64,000 bases of DNA from Dryomyza anilis (lineage: Eukaryota; Arthropoda; Insecta; Diptera; Dryomyzidae), in contig OX638130.1 of the NCBI GenBank assembly GCA_951804985.1, positions 121,161,593 to 121,225,592 on the forward strand. Direction: 5' to 3'. How positions within the stretch are numbered: the stretch's first letter is position 1; the number at the start of each line of letters is the position of its first letter. The notes beneath the pieces were generated by a model. It ran no database searches. It was given only the letters and a program-made list of their open reading frames with translations, and had not been told where the DNA came from. A program made the position numbers and the translations under genes. Below are positions 44,799 through 57,107 of the stretch, piece after piece.

Positions 44799-45313
44799 AG
44801 GTTACTCTGTGAAAAATCACGTTCGTGAATTATCGTGAAAACCGCTCAAACGTGACTCATTTATCAAAATTATAACATATCACCTTGAAAAACGGGTCAA
44901 AAAACGAACTTCCAGAGTGGCCAACTTGTCCATATTTTTACATCTTAACCCTTAAAGGTTGCTGAATCTTGTCGAGTAATCGGTTTCTCTGTGAAAAATC
45001 ACGTTCGTGAATGATCGTGAAAACCGCACAATCGTGACTCATTTATCAAAATTATGACATATCACCTTGAAAAACGGATCAAAAACGGAACTTCCAGAGT
45101 TGCCAACTTGTCCATATTTTCACATCTTAACCCTTAAAGGTTTCTTAATCTTGTCGTGTAATCGGTTTCTCTGTGAAAAATCACGTTCGTGAATTATCGT
45201 GAAAACCACTCAAATGTGATTCATTTATCAACATTATGACATATCACCTTGAAAAACGGATCAAAAACGGAACTTCCAGAGTGGCCAACTTGTCCATATT
45301 TTCACATCTCACC
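44799..45313 (+). repeat. ~181-bp tandem repeat, three copies (unrelated to 15735-16262)
   Basis: GTTACTCTGTGAAAAATCAC (44801), GTTTCTCTGTGAAAAATCAC (44983) and the same at 45164 start three monomers 181-182 bp long, about 93-95% alike by eye. Each contains CACGTTCGTGAATKATCGTG, ACATATCACCTTGAAAAACG, CTTCCAGAGTKGCCAACTTG and ATCTTAACCCTTAAAGG. The third copy breaks off after CACATCT. Confidence 0.93.
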
Positions 45314-45443
45314 TTTTGTAAATTATTTTTAAAAGGCTCAATTTTAATCGTTTGAATTTTTGTTATATCTTTAAAATTGTTTTTACCAATTTTAAAACTT
45401 ATTAAAAATCGCAGGACATATTGGAACTGCAATAAAATATATA

Positions 45444-45672
45444 CAGAAAAAATAATCGACGTAAATATTGAAGTTTTAGCAAATATAATTGCTGAAACTG
45501 CGCCGACTAATTAAATTGCTGCATTGATGTACAAATATTCATATTAGCAAACGAAATTGCTGAGTTAACGAAGAATAGAAAATGTTTATATTAAATTTGT
45601 GAATTTCATTGCGGGACTGTTTAATAAATTCAATTAATGTCGGTTGCTATATTTACGTCGATTATGAATACT
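45444..45672. mobile_element. MITE copy 2 (~230 bp), same family as 42878-43195
   Basis: Starts ACAGAAAAAATAATCGACGT and ends with sequence whose reverse complement is CAGTATTCATAATCGACGT. The interior shares TTAGCAAATATAATTGCTGA with copy 1 in the same orientation, and carries the AGCAAACGAAATTGCTGAGT block in inverted orientation relative to copy 1. Terminal repeats are more eroded than in copy 1. Confidence 0.75.
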
Positions 45673-47154
45673 GACAAAAATTGAAATTTTTAAATAAGTC
45701 TAATTTAAAATCCTATATCATTTAAATAGAATTATATTATTTAAAAATAATAATTCAAATTTTTATTTTTTTTTACTTTGAACAGCAAATTGCATAATTT
45801 CGTTAGTATAATTTAAAATCACATCTTTTAAAAGTTCCTATAAATTTGTAGCATTTGTATTAAATTCTTTTGAGACCTTAGACCTTCGAAGAACCCCACC
45901 ACAATTTCCACAATACTCAACGGCTTTGTTTTGTGTGCCGCATGTTAATTGAAAAGACGTGGCAGACGAGGCTGAAGAAAGTTGGACGCGCTTCGAAGGC
46001 TGGAAAATTAAAAAAACAAAACACAGAGATTTTGTTTTAGCCTTTCTTTCATTCTCTCTCTCTCCCTCTTTCATGCATTCTTTTATTGTTTTTTCATTCT
46101 TTTCGTTGACAGCACGAAAGAGTTGTGGTTATGACACAAACAATCTGCGGGTTGTGACAACCAACAATTGCAGTTATTGTCATCAACTAGAAAACAATAA
46201 TGGCGACAGACTGACAAACGAACGGACAGACAGACAGAGAGACAGACAATAGATAATAACAACAACAGTGCTCTACTTGATATGATGAGTTACAAATCAA
46301 AAAGCGAAAACAAATCACAGCACTCCCCAGAGGTACAAGTTAAACAATGAAATACAATAAAAAAAGGAGGAATAACTGACATTTAGTATTTATGCGAACA
46401 GATTTAGAATAAACAAAGGCAACGTTTGAGTGACGGCCGAATGACGGACTGAATGACAAACGGGCGGAAAGAGTGAAGTGGAGAGCAGAAAACACAGAGA
46501 ACACACAGGACGCCTACGGAAGTAATAAATGAATGGAAACTGCGGGTGGTGATGGTGGCAACAATGAAAATGAACTAGCGGTTGTAATAAAAATAGATAC
46601 AACAACAAAAAAAAAATAGCAGTGACAAAAGGATGCAGCGATGGGTAACCGAAACAATTATGGAACAACTAGAGTTGGAGAACAAGTCAAATGTTACTTT
46701 TTTGTTGTTGTTGCTGTAAATGCGGAAAAAAGGATAAAGTATACAGTATATCGTAGAGGTTGCGCACAAATGTTAGGCTCAAGTATGCGTTGGTTGTTTG
46801 CAGTGGCATAAAACAAAAACTTGAAAATTAAAAAAAAAAAAAACAACAACAGAAAAATAAAAACCAAAAAAGAAGAATGAAAAATATTAAAAAAAAAAAA
46901 AAAAAAATTTCAAAAAAACCACAAGAATTTTCATAAAACTGCTGCAACACAAACAGTAACAGCAACAACAACATTGACAACAAATTGCAGTTGCAGTGGC
47001 TGCCGCAGGCTGGCGAGGGACCGTTGCGACATGAGCCACAAATGAATCAATGCCCAATGAAATGCACCACAAATAAATTAAAAAAAAAACTGAAATTATC
47101 AATATTTTAATTTTTTTTTTAAATGTTTTCACTATAAAATATACATTATATCTA
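45673..47154. other. Intergenic DNA with simple repeats
   Basis: (GACA)n-type tract at about 46223-46248, poly-A-rich stretches at 46825-46910, and opa-like CAGCAACAACAACA near 46955-46975. Overlapping open frames on both strands have no domain. Confidence 0.5.
46223..46248 (+). repeat. (GACA)n microsatellite
   Basis: GGACAGACAGACAGAGAGAC followed by AGACA. Confidence 0.85.
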
Positions 47155-49345
47155 ATATATTGTGATTTTAAAATTGTGATATTAAATTAATTTAAATGTT
47201 AATTTTAATTTGTGTATTTATATTTTGAAAATTTAATATTTTGAAAATTTTGATATTTTTTGTATTTAAACATTTTGTGATTTTTAATATTTTTGATTTT
47301 AAACATTCTGATTGTTGACATTTCGTGATTTGGAACACTTGCGATTTTTCGTATTTATTGAATTTAACTACTTTATTGTTTCTAATAATTTTTGATTTTT
47401 TGTGATTTTCAACATTTTGTGATTTTTAATATTTTGTGAATTTTAATAGTTTTTGATTTTCAAAATTTTTGATTTTTAATATGTTCAGATTTTTATATTT
47501 TGTGATTTTAAGGTTTTGTGATTTTTATTATTTTGTGATTTTAAGGTTTTGTGATTTTTATTATTTTGTGATTTGTAAACATATGTGATTTTAAAATATT
47601 TTAAATAATTTCAACTTTTTAATATTTTTTGGTCTTTAATATTAGAGATCATAGTAATATTGTTATTTTAGTGTAATTACATATTTTTAAGATTTGTGAT
47701 TTTACATATTTTGTGACTTTTAATATTCTGTGAGTTTTATTTAATAATTTGTGATTTTTAATATATTGTACTTCTCATTATTTTTATTATTAATATTTTT
47801 GGATTTTTTGAAATTTTAATATTTTGTGATGTGTAATGTTTTGTGATACTAAATAACTTGTGACTGTTATTATTTTGTGATTTTTAAAATTTTTTAATTT
47901 CACTATTATGTGATTTTTAATAATTCGAAATACTTAATATTTTCAGATTTTTAATATTTTGTAATTTTTAGTTTTTTGTGTTGTTTAATGTTTTGTGATT
48001 TTAATTATTTTGTGACTTTTAAGATTTTGTGATTTTTAATCATTTGTGATTTTAAATAATTTGTACTTGTTAATATTATTTAATTTTCATTATTTTTATT
48101 ATTAATATATTTGATTTTTAATATTTTGTGAGTTTTAAATATTTTAGGATTTTTTAATATTTTGTAATATTTTGTGATTTTTTAAATATATTATTTTCAC
48201 TATAGTTGATTTAATTATTTGTGATTTTAAATAATTCCTCATAATTAATATTTTCTGATTTTTAATAATTTGATATATTCAATATATTGTAATTTTTAAT
48301 ATTTTGTGATTTTTAATATTTTTTTGTGATGTTTAATATTTTAAATTTTTTCATTTTCAATTTTTTTCATTTTAAATATTTTGTGATATTCAATATTTTG
48401 CAATTTTTTAATATTTTGTGACTTCTCATATATTGTGATATTTAATAATTTGTGATTAAATAATTGGTAATTTTTAATATTTTTTGATTTACAATATTTT
48501 TGATGTTCAATATTTTCTGATTTTTGTGATTTTTAAGGTTTTTGTGATTATTATTATTTTGCGACTTTTAAGATTTTGTGAATTTTAGTCTTTTGTGATT
48601 TTAAATTATTTATACTTTTTAATATTTTTTTAACTTTAATAATATAGATCATAGTAATTTTGTATTTTTATTGTACATACATATTTTAAATATTTTTGAC
48701 TCTTAATATTCTGTGAGTTTTATTAAGTATTTTGTAATTTTTGTTATATTTGACTTTAATTATTTTGTGATTTTTAAATATTTTATGATTTTTAATATTC
48801 TGTGAGTTTTATTTAGTATTTTGTAATATATTTGATTTTCATTATTTTGTGATTTTTGAATATTTTGCGATTTTAATATTTTTTAATATTTTGTGATGTG
48901 TAATGTTTTGTGATTTTAAATATTTTGTGACTTTAAATATATGATTTTTAATATTTTGTAATTTCTCTGATTTTTTGATATTTAATAATTTGCGATTTTA
49001 AATAATTTTTAATATTTTGTGTTTTTTAAAATTTTGTGATTTTTATTTTTTTGTGACTTCTCTTATTTTGTGATATTTAATAATTTGCGATTTTAAATAA
49101 TTTTTAAAAATTTTTGATTTTTAATATATTTGATGTTCAATAGTTTTGATTTTTATAATTTTTTTAAAATTTTTATTTTGGGATTTTTAATATTTTGTGT
49201 TGTTTGATGTGTTATGATTTTCAATATTTTTGATTTTAAATTTTTTATGAATTTTAATCTTTTATGAATTTAATAATTTGTAACTGTTATAACGTTGTGA
49301 TTTTTCAATAATTTGTGATTTTTAATGTTTTGTGATTTTTGTTTT
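47155..49345 (+). repeat. ~17-bp satellite family G, long array
   Basis: About 2.2 kb of degenerate tandem units near ATTTTGTGATTTTTAAT with frequent indels. The ATATAGATCATAGTAAT-like block near 47645 and 48648 (about 1.0 kb apart) hints at an internal block duplication. No coding capacity. Confidence 0.9.
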
Positions 49346-49954
49346 TATATATTTTTTTTATTGTTTTGTTTGGAGCATATTTTCTATTATAATTTTTAAG
49401 GAAATATTTTATATTTTTTGTGTTGTATTTCATTGGGTGCAATTTCCAAGTGCCGCTGCAAGTAGGCAAAATTGTTGGTAACAGCGCCATCTAGCGGCGG
49501 CCAAGCGCAACGCATAGTTGAGGCTCTTTTAATGCGAATGCATTGCAGCATCTTGGTTTAGTTGCTGCTGCCACTGCTTCTATTGTTGTTCTGATGTTGC
49601 TGCTACTACTACTATTGTTGTTCCTAGTGTTGCTGGAATTTTTCGGTTGCTATTGTTTCTTCGGCTACAGCTACTGCTCCCTTTACCATCTTCTGCATCT
49701 TCCGCTGCTTCCTTTGGCGCTACTTTTGCCGAGCATGCAGAGAATGTTGATGAATTGCATTCCTAATGAAAATAAATGAAAACACTCTGGCGCTATACTA
49801 CTTTGCTGTATTTTTTCTGTGCTACTTTTTTAAAAATTCTTCGTTTTTTTATGTGTCGAGCAGAATACAAAAATCTATGGAATTTTATCAGCCAAAGTAG
49901 AGCAGTGTATTGGAAATGCAAATAGCAAAATATAAAAGGAAAAATTCACAAAAA
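49346..49954. other. Single-copy island between opposed satellite arrays
   Basis: GC-richer DNA separating the two oppositely oriented family G arrays. It holds a CTCF-like site (49484) and TTGCTGCTGCYACT/ACTACTACTATTG tracts at 49555-49625. The 78-codon frame across 49543-49779 is leucine-rich only because of those tracts, and I do not call it a gene. Confidence 0.55.
49484..49495 (-). promoter_or_regulatory. CTCF-like binding motif
   Basis: On the minus strand, GCTAGATGGCGC matches the core of the fly CTCF motif (AGRTGGCGC-type). It is the only good match I noticed in the window. Binding is inferred. Confidence 0.5.
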
Positions 49955-50690
49955 TTTTAATCATTTGCAATATTAAAAATCACAATATATTAAAAATCAC
50001 AAAATATTAAAAATCACAAAATATCAAAAATCGCAAAACTTTAAAAATCACAAAATATTAAAAATCGTAGAATGTTAAAAATCACAATAAACCAAAAATA
50101 TTAAAAATTACAAATATTAAAAAAACATAAACTAATAAAAATCAAATATATATTTATAATGACAAAATATTAAACATAACAAAATATTTAAAATCACAAA
50201 ATATTAAAAGTCACAAAATATTAAAAGTCACAAAATATTAAAAATCACAAAATTTCAAAAATCACAAAATATCAAAAATCGCAAAACTTTAAAAATCACA
50301 AAATATTAAAAATCGTAGAATGTTAAAAATCACAATAAACCAAAAATATTAAAAATTACAAATTTTAAAAAAAAAACATAAACTAATAAAAATCAAATAT
50401 ATATTTATAATAACAAAATATTAAACATAACAAAATAATTTAAATCACAAAATATAAAAAATAAGAATATATTAAAAGACACATAAGATTAAAAATCACA
50501 TAAAATTCACAAAATATTAATAATCACAAAAAAAAAAAAATATATATCAAAAAAAATAAAAATATTTAAAATCTCTTTAAATGAAAATAAATAAAATATC
50601 ATAAATAAATTATAACCAAAAATCACATACTATTAAAAGTCATGCAATATTAAATGTAGCATAAAATTAAAATTCAGAAAAACACATAAA
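49955..50690 (-). repeat. ~17-bp satellite family G, inverted array
   Basis: Units near AAAATATTAAAAATCAC, the reverse complement of the array at 47155-49345. A block containing AAAATCGCAAAACTTTAAAA, AAATCGTAGAATGTTAAAAA and ATCACAATAAACCAAAAATA occurs at about 50028-50110 and again at about 50272-50355, ~244 bp apart. Confidence 0.88.
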
Positions 50691-52030
50691 AAACTCTTAT
50701 TAAATAAATGTTAAATATTTGTCATGCAACTAATTTCAATAAATCATATTAAAATATCAAAAATAGTTTATTATAAAATATATTTGGTTTTGTTTTATTT
50801 TATTTTTTTTTTGTTTTGTTTATACGCCATTGCATTAAACGCGCAATAATCTATTTAATCTGTTTTAACATATTAATTAATTTTTCAATTGACTAGCAGC
50901 AACATTTGCCAATTGATTTTTTATTTTTTTAATTGCATTTTTGCCGCATGCGCTTCAAAATAGGCGGCTGTTGTAGTAAATGAAACAAAATGCAAAAATG
51001 TTAAATTGCATTTTGAAATTTAAAACATTTTAGTGAAAGCCACCCAACCAATATCTATTTGAAATGGCCGTAAATAGCAGGAATTTTACGAGACTCTTCG
51101 CGCTTTTTTGAATGCAACACATTTAAAGCAGGCATTAAATATTTGGCGTTCGCGTGCCGCAATTCAATAAATATTCGCAGAAACCGATACTCGCGGTAAA
51201 GGCGAAAATGCAGAAAAAAATACAACGAACTCAAGAAACTTGAAAAAATAAATAAATAAATGAAAAATAGTAAGGAGTAGTAGCAACACTAATCGTTTTT
51301 AAAGTGCAAGCGGTACTTAAGAGTTGCCGTGTTTCTTTTATTTTGAAACTTGCCACGAAACGAACGACCTTTTCGCGCTGTTGTTTCATTTCAATTTTTA
51401 TTTTTGTTTTTATTTTTAACTGGTCTTTGGAGGGTCTCTTCTCTCTGCGTGGGAACATAAATTCCCCTTTAAAATAGTTTCGCAACACTTTTATTATTAT
51501 TTTCGCCCCCGCATTGCGCTGCATGTTTCATGAGTTCAAGGAATTTTAAGAACTTTACGAACTTACGAAACCCTTCACTCTGACATTGGGCGGCGTCGCT
51601 TCGTTCCGTTCCGATTCGACTCAACTCGTTTCGATGGACAGAGCGAGACAACGATTTGCGCCAGAAAGAGAGCACATGTACTTTGCGTTAAGAAGCATAA
51701 GTACTTCCGACTTTAAAAGCATGTCACATCCGGTTTCGTTTTCCAGCCGTGAAGCGTATGATTTGATGTGAATGCCCAGAAGTGGTGAAGACCGAACCAG
51801 AGAGCAGAACCAAACCAGAAGACAACGCTTCAGGTAGGCAGGGTTAAAGGGTTGCAAAAGTTGGCACAAAGTATGAAGAACTTAGTGCATGGCAGACGGT
51901 AAATGCATTACCGCGAAAAATGGACTTGTCAGGCAGTATCAGCTGAAATCAAGGAGAAATTTAGTGAACGTAATGAATTTTTGAAATTCGTGAATTTGAT
52001 GTACATTATGATTTTGATGAATTTTATGAA
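50691..52030. other. Intergenic DNA, no gene recognised
   Basis: 51500-51870 is GC-richer with short antiparallel open frames and no domain. The last 50 bp (51985-52030) contain loose GAATTTT/GATGAATTTTATG words that look like ancestral units of the adjoining octamer array. Confidence 0.5.
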
Positions 52031-52032
52031 TT

Positions 52033-53724
52033 TTATGTATTTATGTATTTATGTATTTATGTATTTATGTATTTATGTATTTATGTATTTATGTATTTAT
52101 GTATTTATGTATTTATGTATTTATGTATTTATGTATTTATGTATTTATGTATTTATGTATTTATGTATTTATGTATTTATGTATTTATGTATTTATGTAT
52201 TTATGTATTTATGTATTTATGTATTTATGTATTTATGTATTTATGTATTTATGTATTTATGTATTTATGTATTTATGTATTTATGTATTTATGTATTTAT
52301 GTATTTATGTATTTATGTATTTATGTATTTATGTATTTATGTATTTATGTATTTATGTATTTATGTATTTATGTATTTATGTATTTATGTATTTATGTAT
52401 TTATGTATTTATGTATTTATGTATTTATGTATTTATGTATTTATGTATTTATGTATTTATGTATTTATGTATTTATGTATTTATGTATTTATGTATTTAT
52501 GTATTTATGTATTTATGTATTTATGTATTTATGTATTTATGTATTTATGTATTTATGTATTTATGTATTTATGTATTTATGTATTTATGTTTTTATGTAT
52601 TTATGTATTTATGTATTTATGTATTTATGTATTTATGTATTTATGTATTTATGTATTTATGTATTTATGTATTTATGTATTTATGTATTTATGTATTTAT
52701 GTATTTATGTATTTATGTATTTATGTATTTATGTATTTATGTATTTATGTATTTATGTATTTATGTATTTATGTATTTATGTATTTATGTATTTATGTAT
52801 TTATGTATTTATGTATTTATGTATTTATGTATTTATGTATTTATGTATTTATGTATTTATGTATTTATGTATTTATGTATTTATGTATTTATGTATTTAT
52901 GTATTTATGTATTTATGTATTTATGTATTTATGTATTTATGTATTTATGTATTTATGTATTTATGTATTTATGTATTTATGTATTTATGTATTTATGTAT
53001 TTATGTATTTATGTATTTATGTATTTATGTATTTATGTATTTATGTATTTATGTATTTATGTATTTATGTATTTATGTATTTATGTATTTATGTATTTAT
53101 GTATTTATGTATTTATGTATTTATGTATTTATGTATTTATGTATTTATGTATTTATGTATTTATGTATTTATGTATTTATGTATTTATGTATTTATGTAT
53201 TTATGTATTTATGTATTTATGTATTTATGTATTTATGTATTTATGTATTTATGTATTTATGTATTTATGTATATATGTATTTATGTATTTATGTATTTAT
53301 GTATTTATGTATTTATGTATTTATGTATTTATGTATTTATGTATTTATGTATTTATGTATTTATGTATTTATGTATTTATGTATTTATGTATTTATGTAT
53401 TTATGTATTTATGTATTTATGTATTTATGTATTTATGTATTTATGTATTTATGTATTTATGTATTTATGTATTTATGTATTTATGTATTTATGTATTTAT
53501 GTATTTATGTATTTATGTATTTATGTATTTATGTATTTATGTATTTATGTATTTATGTATTTATGTATTTATGTATTTATGTATTTATGTATTTATGTAT
53601 TTATGTATTTATGTATTTATGTATTTATGTATTTATGTATTTATGTATTTATGTATTTATGTATTTATGTATTTATGTATTTATGTATTTATGTATTTAT
53701 GTATTTATGTATTTATGTATTTAT
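52033..53724 (+). repeat. 8-bp satellite array (ATTTATGT)n, ~1.7 kb, near-perfect
   Basis: About 211 tandem octamers with only two substitutions that I can see, at 52591 (A to T) and 53273 (T to A). All three plus frames are open and encode the same MYLCIYVF cycle, which creates three overlapping spurious ~560-700 residue frames. It is not a gene. Confidence 0.98.
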
Positions 53725-54774
53725 TTCAGTTTAAAATCAATATTTCACATATATATCTGTATTTTTTACTTCGTAAGTCATCATTCCGAAAAAAATCGAA
53801 CTCATTACTTAATTTGTCCCCATTTATTACTTACTCCCACAATTTACCACTCACCGACATCATAAAAACGTTGATGTCAACTTCGCCAAACATGCGACCA
53901 CCGAGGTGCAAAATTTTCACTTACCACCACTTCATGATTTTCATTAATAAACTGCGACACCTGCCATTAACGCCTCAAACTACACACTAAAAGTCGCCGC
54001 GACCAGCAGCCTCGCGTATTCTGAATTCCGAACTGCGTCCCTCGCCTGCCACTTATTTCACCAACATTTCATGTTTTCATTTCAATTTGCCTCGTAACGT
54101 TGGTCAATTGTTGCGTGACTTTCAATTTGTAAAACATTTTCTCTTTAATGATTCATTTTTGCAACGTTTTGTAGTTCATAGTGTTTTTGTTCGCTTTTGC
54201 TTTTGACGTTGGCAGCCACTAGCACTCGAGATCTTTGATATGATAAGCGCAGAAAGTACAACAAAAAAAAGAAAAAATTATAATAAAATTCCCGCTTTCA
54301 AAGTGAACTCGCGCGCGACATGACGTCCAACGGCATGTTGTCCATAATATTATGAGGTACGCCCACAGCTACCGCCTCTTTTTATCATAGAACTAGAGGG
54401 CAGAGATACCCTAATCAATTAGAAAGGACTCGTCGTCGTTATTTGAAAGGCCCGACAGTGACTACATTACTTTGTTGCTGGCTCCATGTAGAGTGAGTTT
54501 GATTTCTGATTGCATGATTATGAAGTGAATTAACAGTGGGACCAAAGAGACCATTTCAATATATATGTCAAATGTATTTATTCAATTTTTATAAAAATAT
54601 ATTCGATTGGATATTTGTATTGTATCCACATATCTTTTATAAATAATAATAGTTTGGCGCGACAGTTATATAAGAACTTAGGCCGAGCACTATTTTGAGC
54701 TGTGCGTGTGATATTTGTACTCAAAGTGGTGGGACCGAATGTTTAATGCCAAATCCGAAAGGCAGGTGAGAGCT
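53725..54774. other. Single-copy-looking DNA between two octamer arrays
   Basis: About 1.05 kb of ordinary sequence with GC-richer patches (53870-54060, 54290-54440). No gene recognised. Confidence 0.5.
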
Positions 54775-55475
54775 TTTATGAATTTATGAATTTATGAATT
54801 TATTAATTTATGAATTTATAAATTTATGAATTTATAAATTTATGAATTTATGAATTAATTAATTTACGAATTTACGAATTTATGAATTTATGAATTTATG
54901 AATTTATGAATTTATGAATTTATGAATTTATGAATTTATGAATTTATGAATTTATGAATTTATGAATTTATGAATTTATGAATTTATGAATTTATGAATT
55001 TATGAATTTATGAATTTATGAAGTTATGAATTTATGAATTTATGAATTTATGAATTTATGAATTTATGAATTTATGAATTTATGAATTTATGAATTTATG
55101 AATTTATGAATTTATAAATTTATGAATTTATTTACTTATGAATGCATGAAATTACGAAATTATGAAATTATGATATTAAGAAATTTTTAAACTATGAAAT
55201 AATGAATTTATGAATTTATGAAATTATGAAATTATGAAATTATGAAATTATGAAATTATGAAATTATGAAATTATGAAATTATGAATTTATGAATTTATG
55301 AATTTATGAATTTATGAATTTATGAATTTAAAAATTTATGAGTTTATGAAATTATGACATTATGAATTTATAAATTTATGAATTAATGAATATACGAATT
55401 TATGAATTAATGAATATACGAATTTATGAATTAACGAATTTATGAATGTTTGAATTCATTATTTAATAAATTTTT
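54775..55475 (+). repeat. 8-bp satellite array (ATTTATGA)n with an internal ATGAAATT subfamily
   Basis: About 700 bp of octamers. The core 54880-55110 is nearly pure ATGAATTT. A block at about 55215-55275 switches to ATGAAATT, and the right part (55375-55440) shows AATATACGAATTTATG pairs. The unit differs from the array at 52033 by a single base (ATTTATGA versus ATTTATGT). Confidence 0.96.
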
Positions 55476-56165
55476 TGTTTTCTGCATTTGTGTATTTATA
55501 AATTATGAATTTATTGCTTTAAAATTTATAGTTTTATGTTTATCAACTTTGTGGTTTTATATTATTTTTTGATATATTTCTCGCAATTTCTCTTCCATCG
55601 CATGCCCACTGTAGAGCTACATTGCACCTGTCCGCTCGACATGAACGCACATTAAAGGCCGTCATTAACTGCGGCGAGCTGCCGCTGCGAGTAGCGCGGA
55701 CGGAAACGGAAACAAGATAAAAACAACGTGGTTTGCTGACACGCCTCCCCCCTACCCCACCACTCAGCAGCAGCATAGGTAGTAGGAAGTGGCAACTCGT
55801 CGCCCACTTACTTCACACAGCACATCAAAAACGCCCCGTTTATTGTTGACTACAAATGACCCATAATTATTCAATAAGAAATAATTACGACAAGTTCGCT
55901 CAGTCGGTGGTCTTCACTTTTGACGTTTCTTTGGCTGTCAGCTCGTTTGGTTGTTGCTATTGCTATTCACTGGACGGACGTAGTCAGTCTTGCGTGACTT
56001 TGAATTTTTTTTTAACGCCTCCCTACAATTTTATAATCGAAGATACTAAATTTAATGCCGACAAGTCCAATTAGTACTTAGTGTAGAAGAATTTATTTAT
56101 TTTGAAATTTATTTAGTGGTTGGTTTTATGGGTTGTTTTTCATCAGACTTTATTTGTTAATCGAA
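55476..56165. other. Intergenic DNA, no gene recognised
   Basis: The GC-richer part at 55590-55990 has short antiparallel frames without domains. Confidence 0.5.
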
Positions 56166-56169
56166 ATAT

Positions 56170-56370
56170 GCGAATAGTGTGAATTTCACAAAAAATTCAG
56201 TTGTTCACTAAAAATTTTGTTTTTCACTAAAAATTCAAATTTTTACTAAAATTCAAGTTTTAAATTTTTCACAAAAATTTCAATTTTTTTTACTAAAAAT
56301 TAAATGTTCTACTGAATTTCAACATTTTACTCGAAAATTAAATTTTCAGTAAGAATTTAATTCGTCACTA
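56170..56370 (+). repeat. 19-bp minisatellite family A, short decayed array 5
   Basis: About ten diverged units (TTTTTCACTAAAAATTCAA-like). Confidence 0.8.
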
Positions 56371-56374
56371 AAAT

Positions 56375-57105
56375 ATAATTATTTTATTGAACTGTTTTAA
56401 TGAGTGTTTTTTTTTTATTTAGATTCGATTTCTGGATGTCAAGTTAAGATTTTAAAAGAACTAAACAGACACAGAATTAGAGAGAAAATTTATAATTAGT
56501 TCTTATAGAAAACGTTTTTTGTTGTACCCATCTTTTAAACATTTCTCTAACATCCCTTTAACTAGTCTCATTATATATTTCACAATTTCCGCCATTGTTC
56601 CCGACATCACTTAATTAACTACAATGTGCGCAAATTAACCCAAAATTAGTGGCAACTTTACAAAAGGCAACGAGATAAAATTCTATTTATTTGCAGCAAC
56701 GTCATTCGTTACCATTTCAGCTGTCGACTCTCCATTCTTTTTCATTCTTTTGCACTCTGTCGCGCACTTTTTGGCATTCATTGCACTCAATGCTAATTAT
56801 GGCTGAACTTGTCTTTCAAACAACTGTCGAAATTATGCATTTCAAGTGACAGACAGACTGACAAGGGTACTGACTGACTGATAGAACTGCCTGTCAGAGC
56901 TATATTCAGTATGAATCACGTCATAACTTCTACACTGCATACGTAAATCAGACAAAGTTTTCATGGCGGCGACAACTTTATTTGCTGCTTTATTTCATAA
57001 AATTTAAATTCAATGCAAACGGCTCTGGCTAAAATCCGATGTAAAAATGTGCGAAATATTGTCATAAATTAAGGCGTTATTAAAGAGAAAGTTGAAAGAG
57101 AAAAT
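56375..57105. other. Intergenic DNA, nothing recognised
   Basis: AT-rich sequence with no coding frame or repeat that I can support. Confidence 0.5.
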
Positions 57106-57107
57106 TG

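Noticed and set aside
51903..53990. Three overlapping 560-700 residue frames of repeating MYLCIYVF
   Set aside because: Same artefact: all three frames of an octamer read the same 8-residue cycle. The unique flanking residues resemble no protein.
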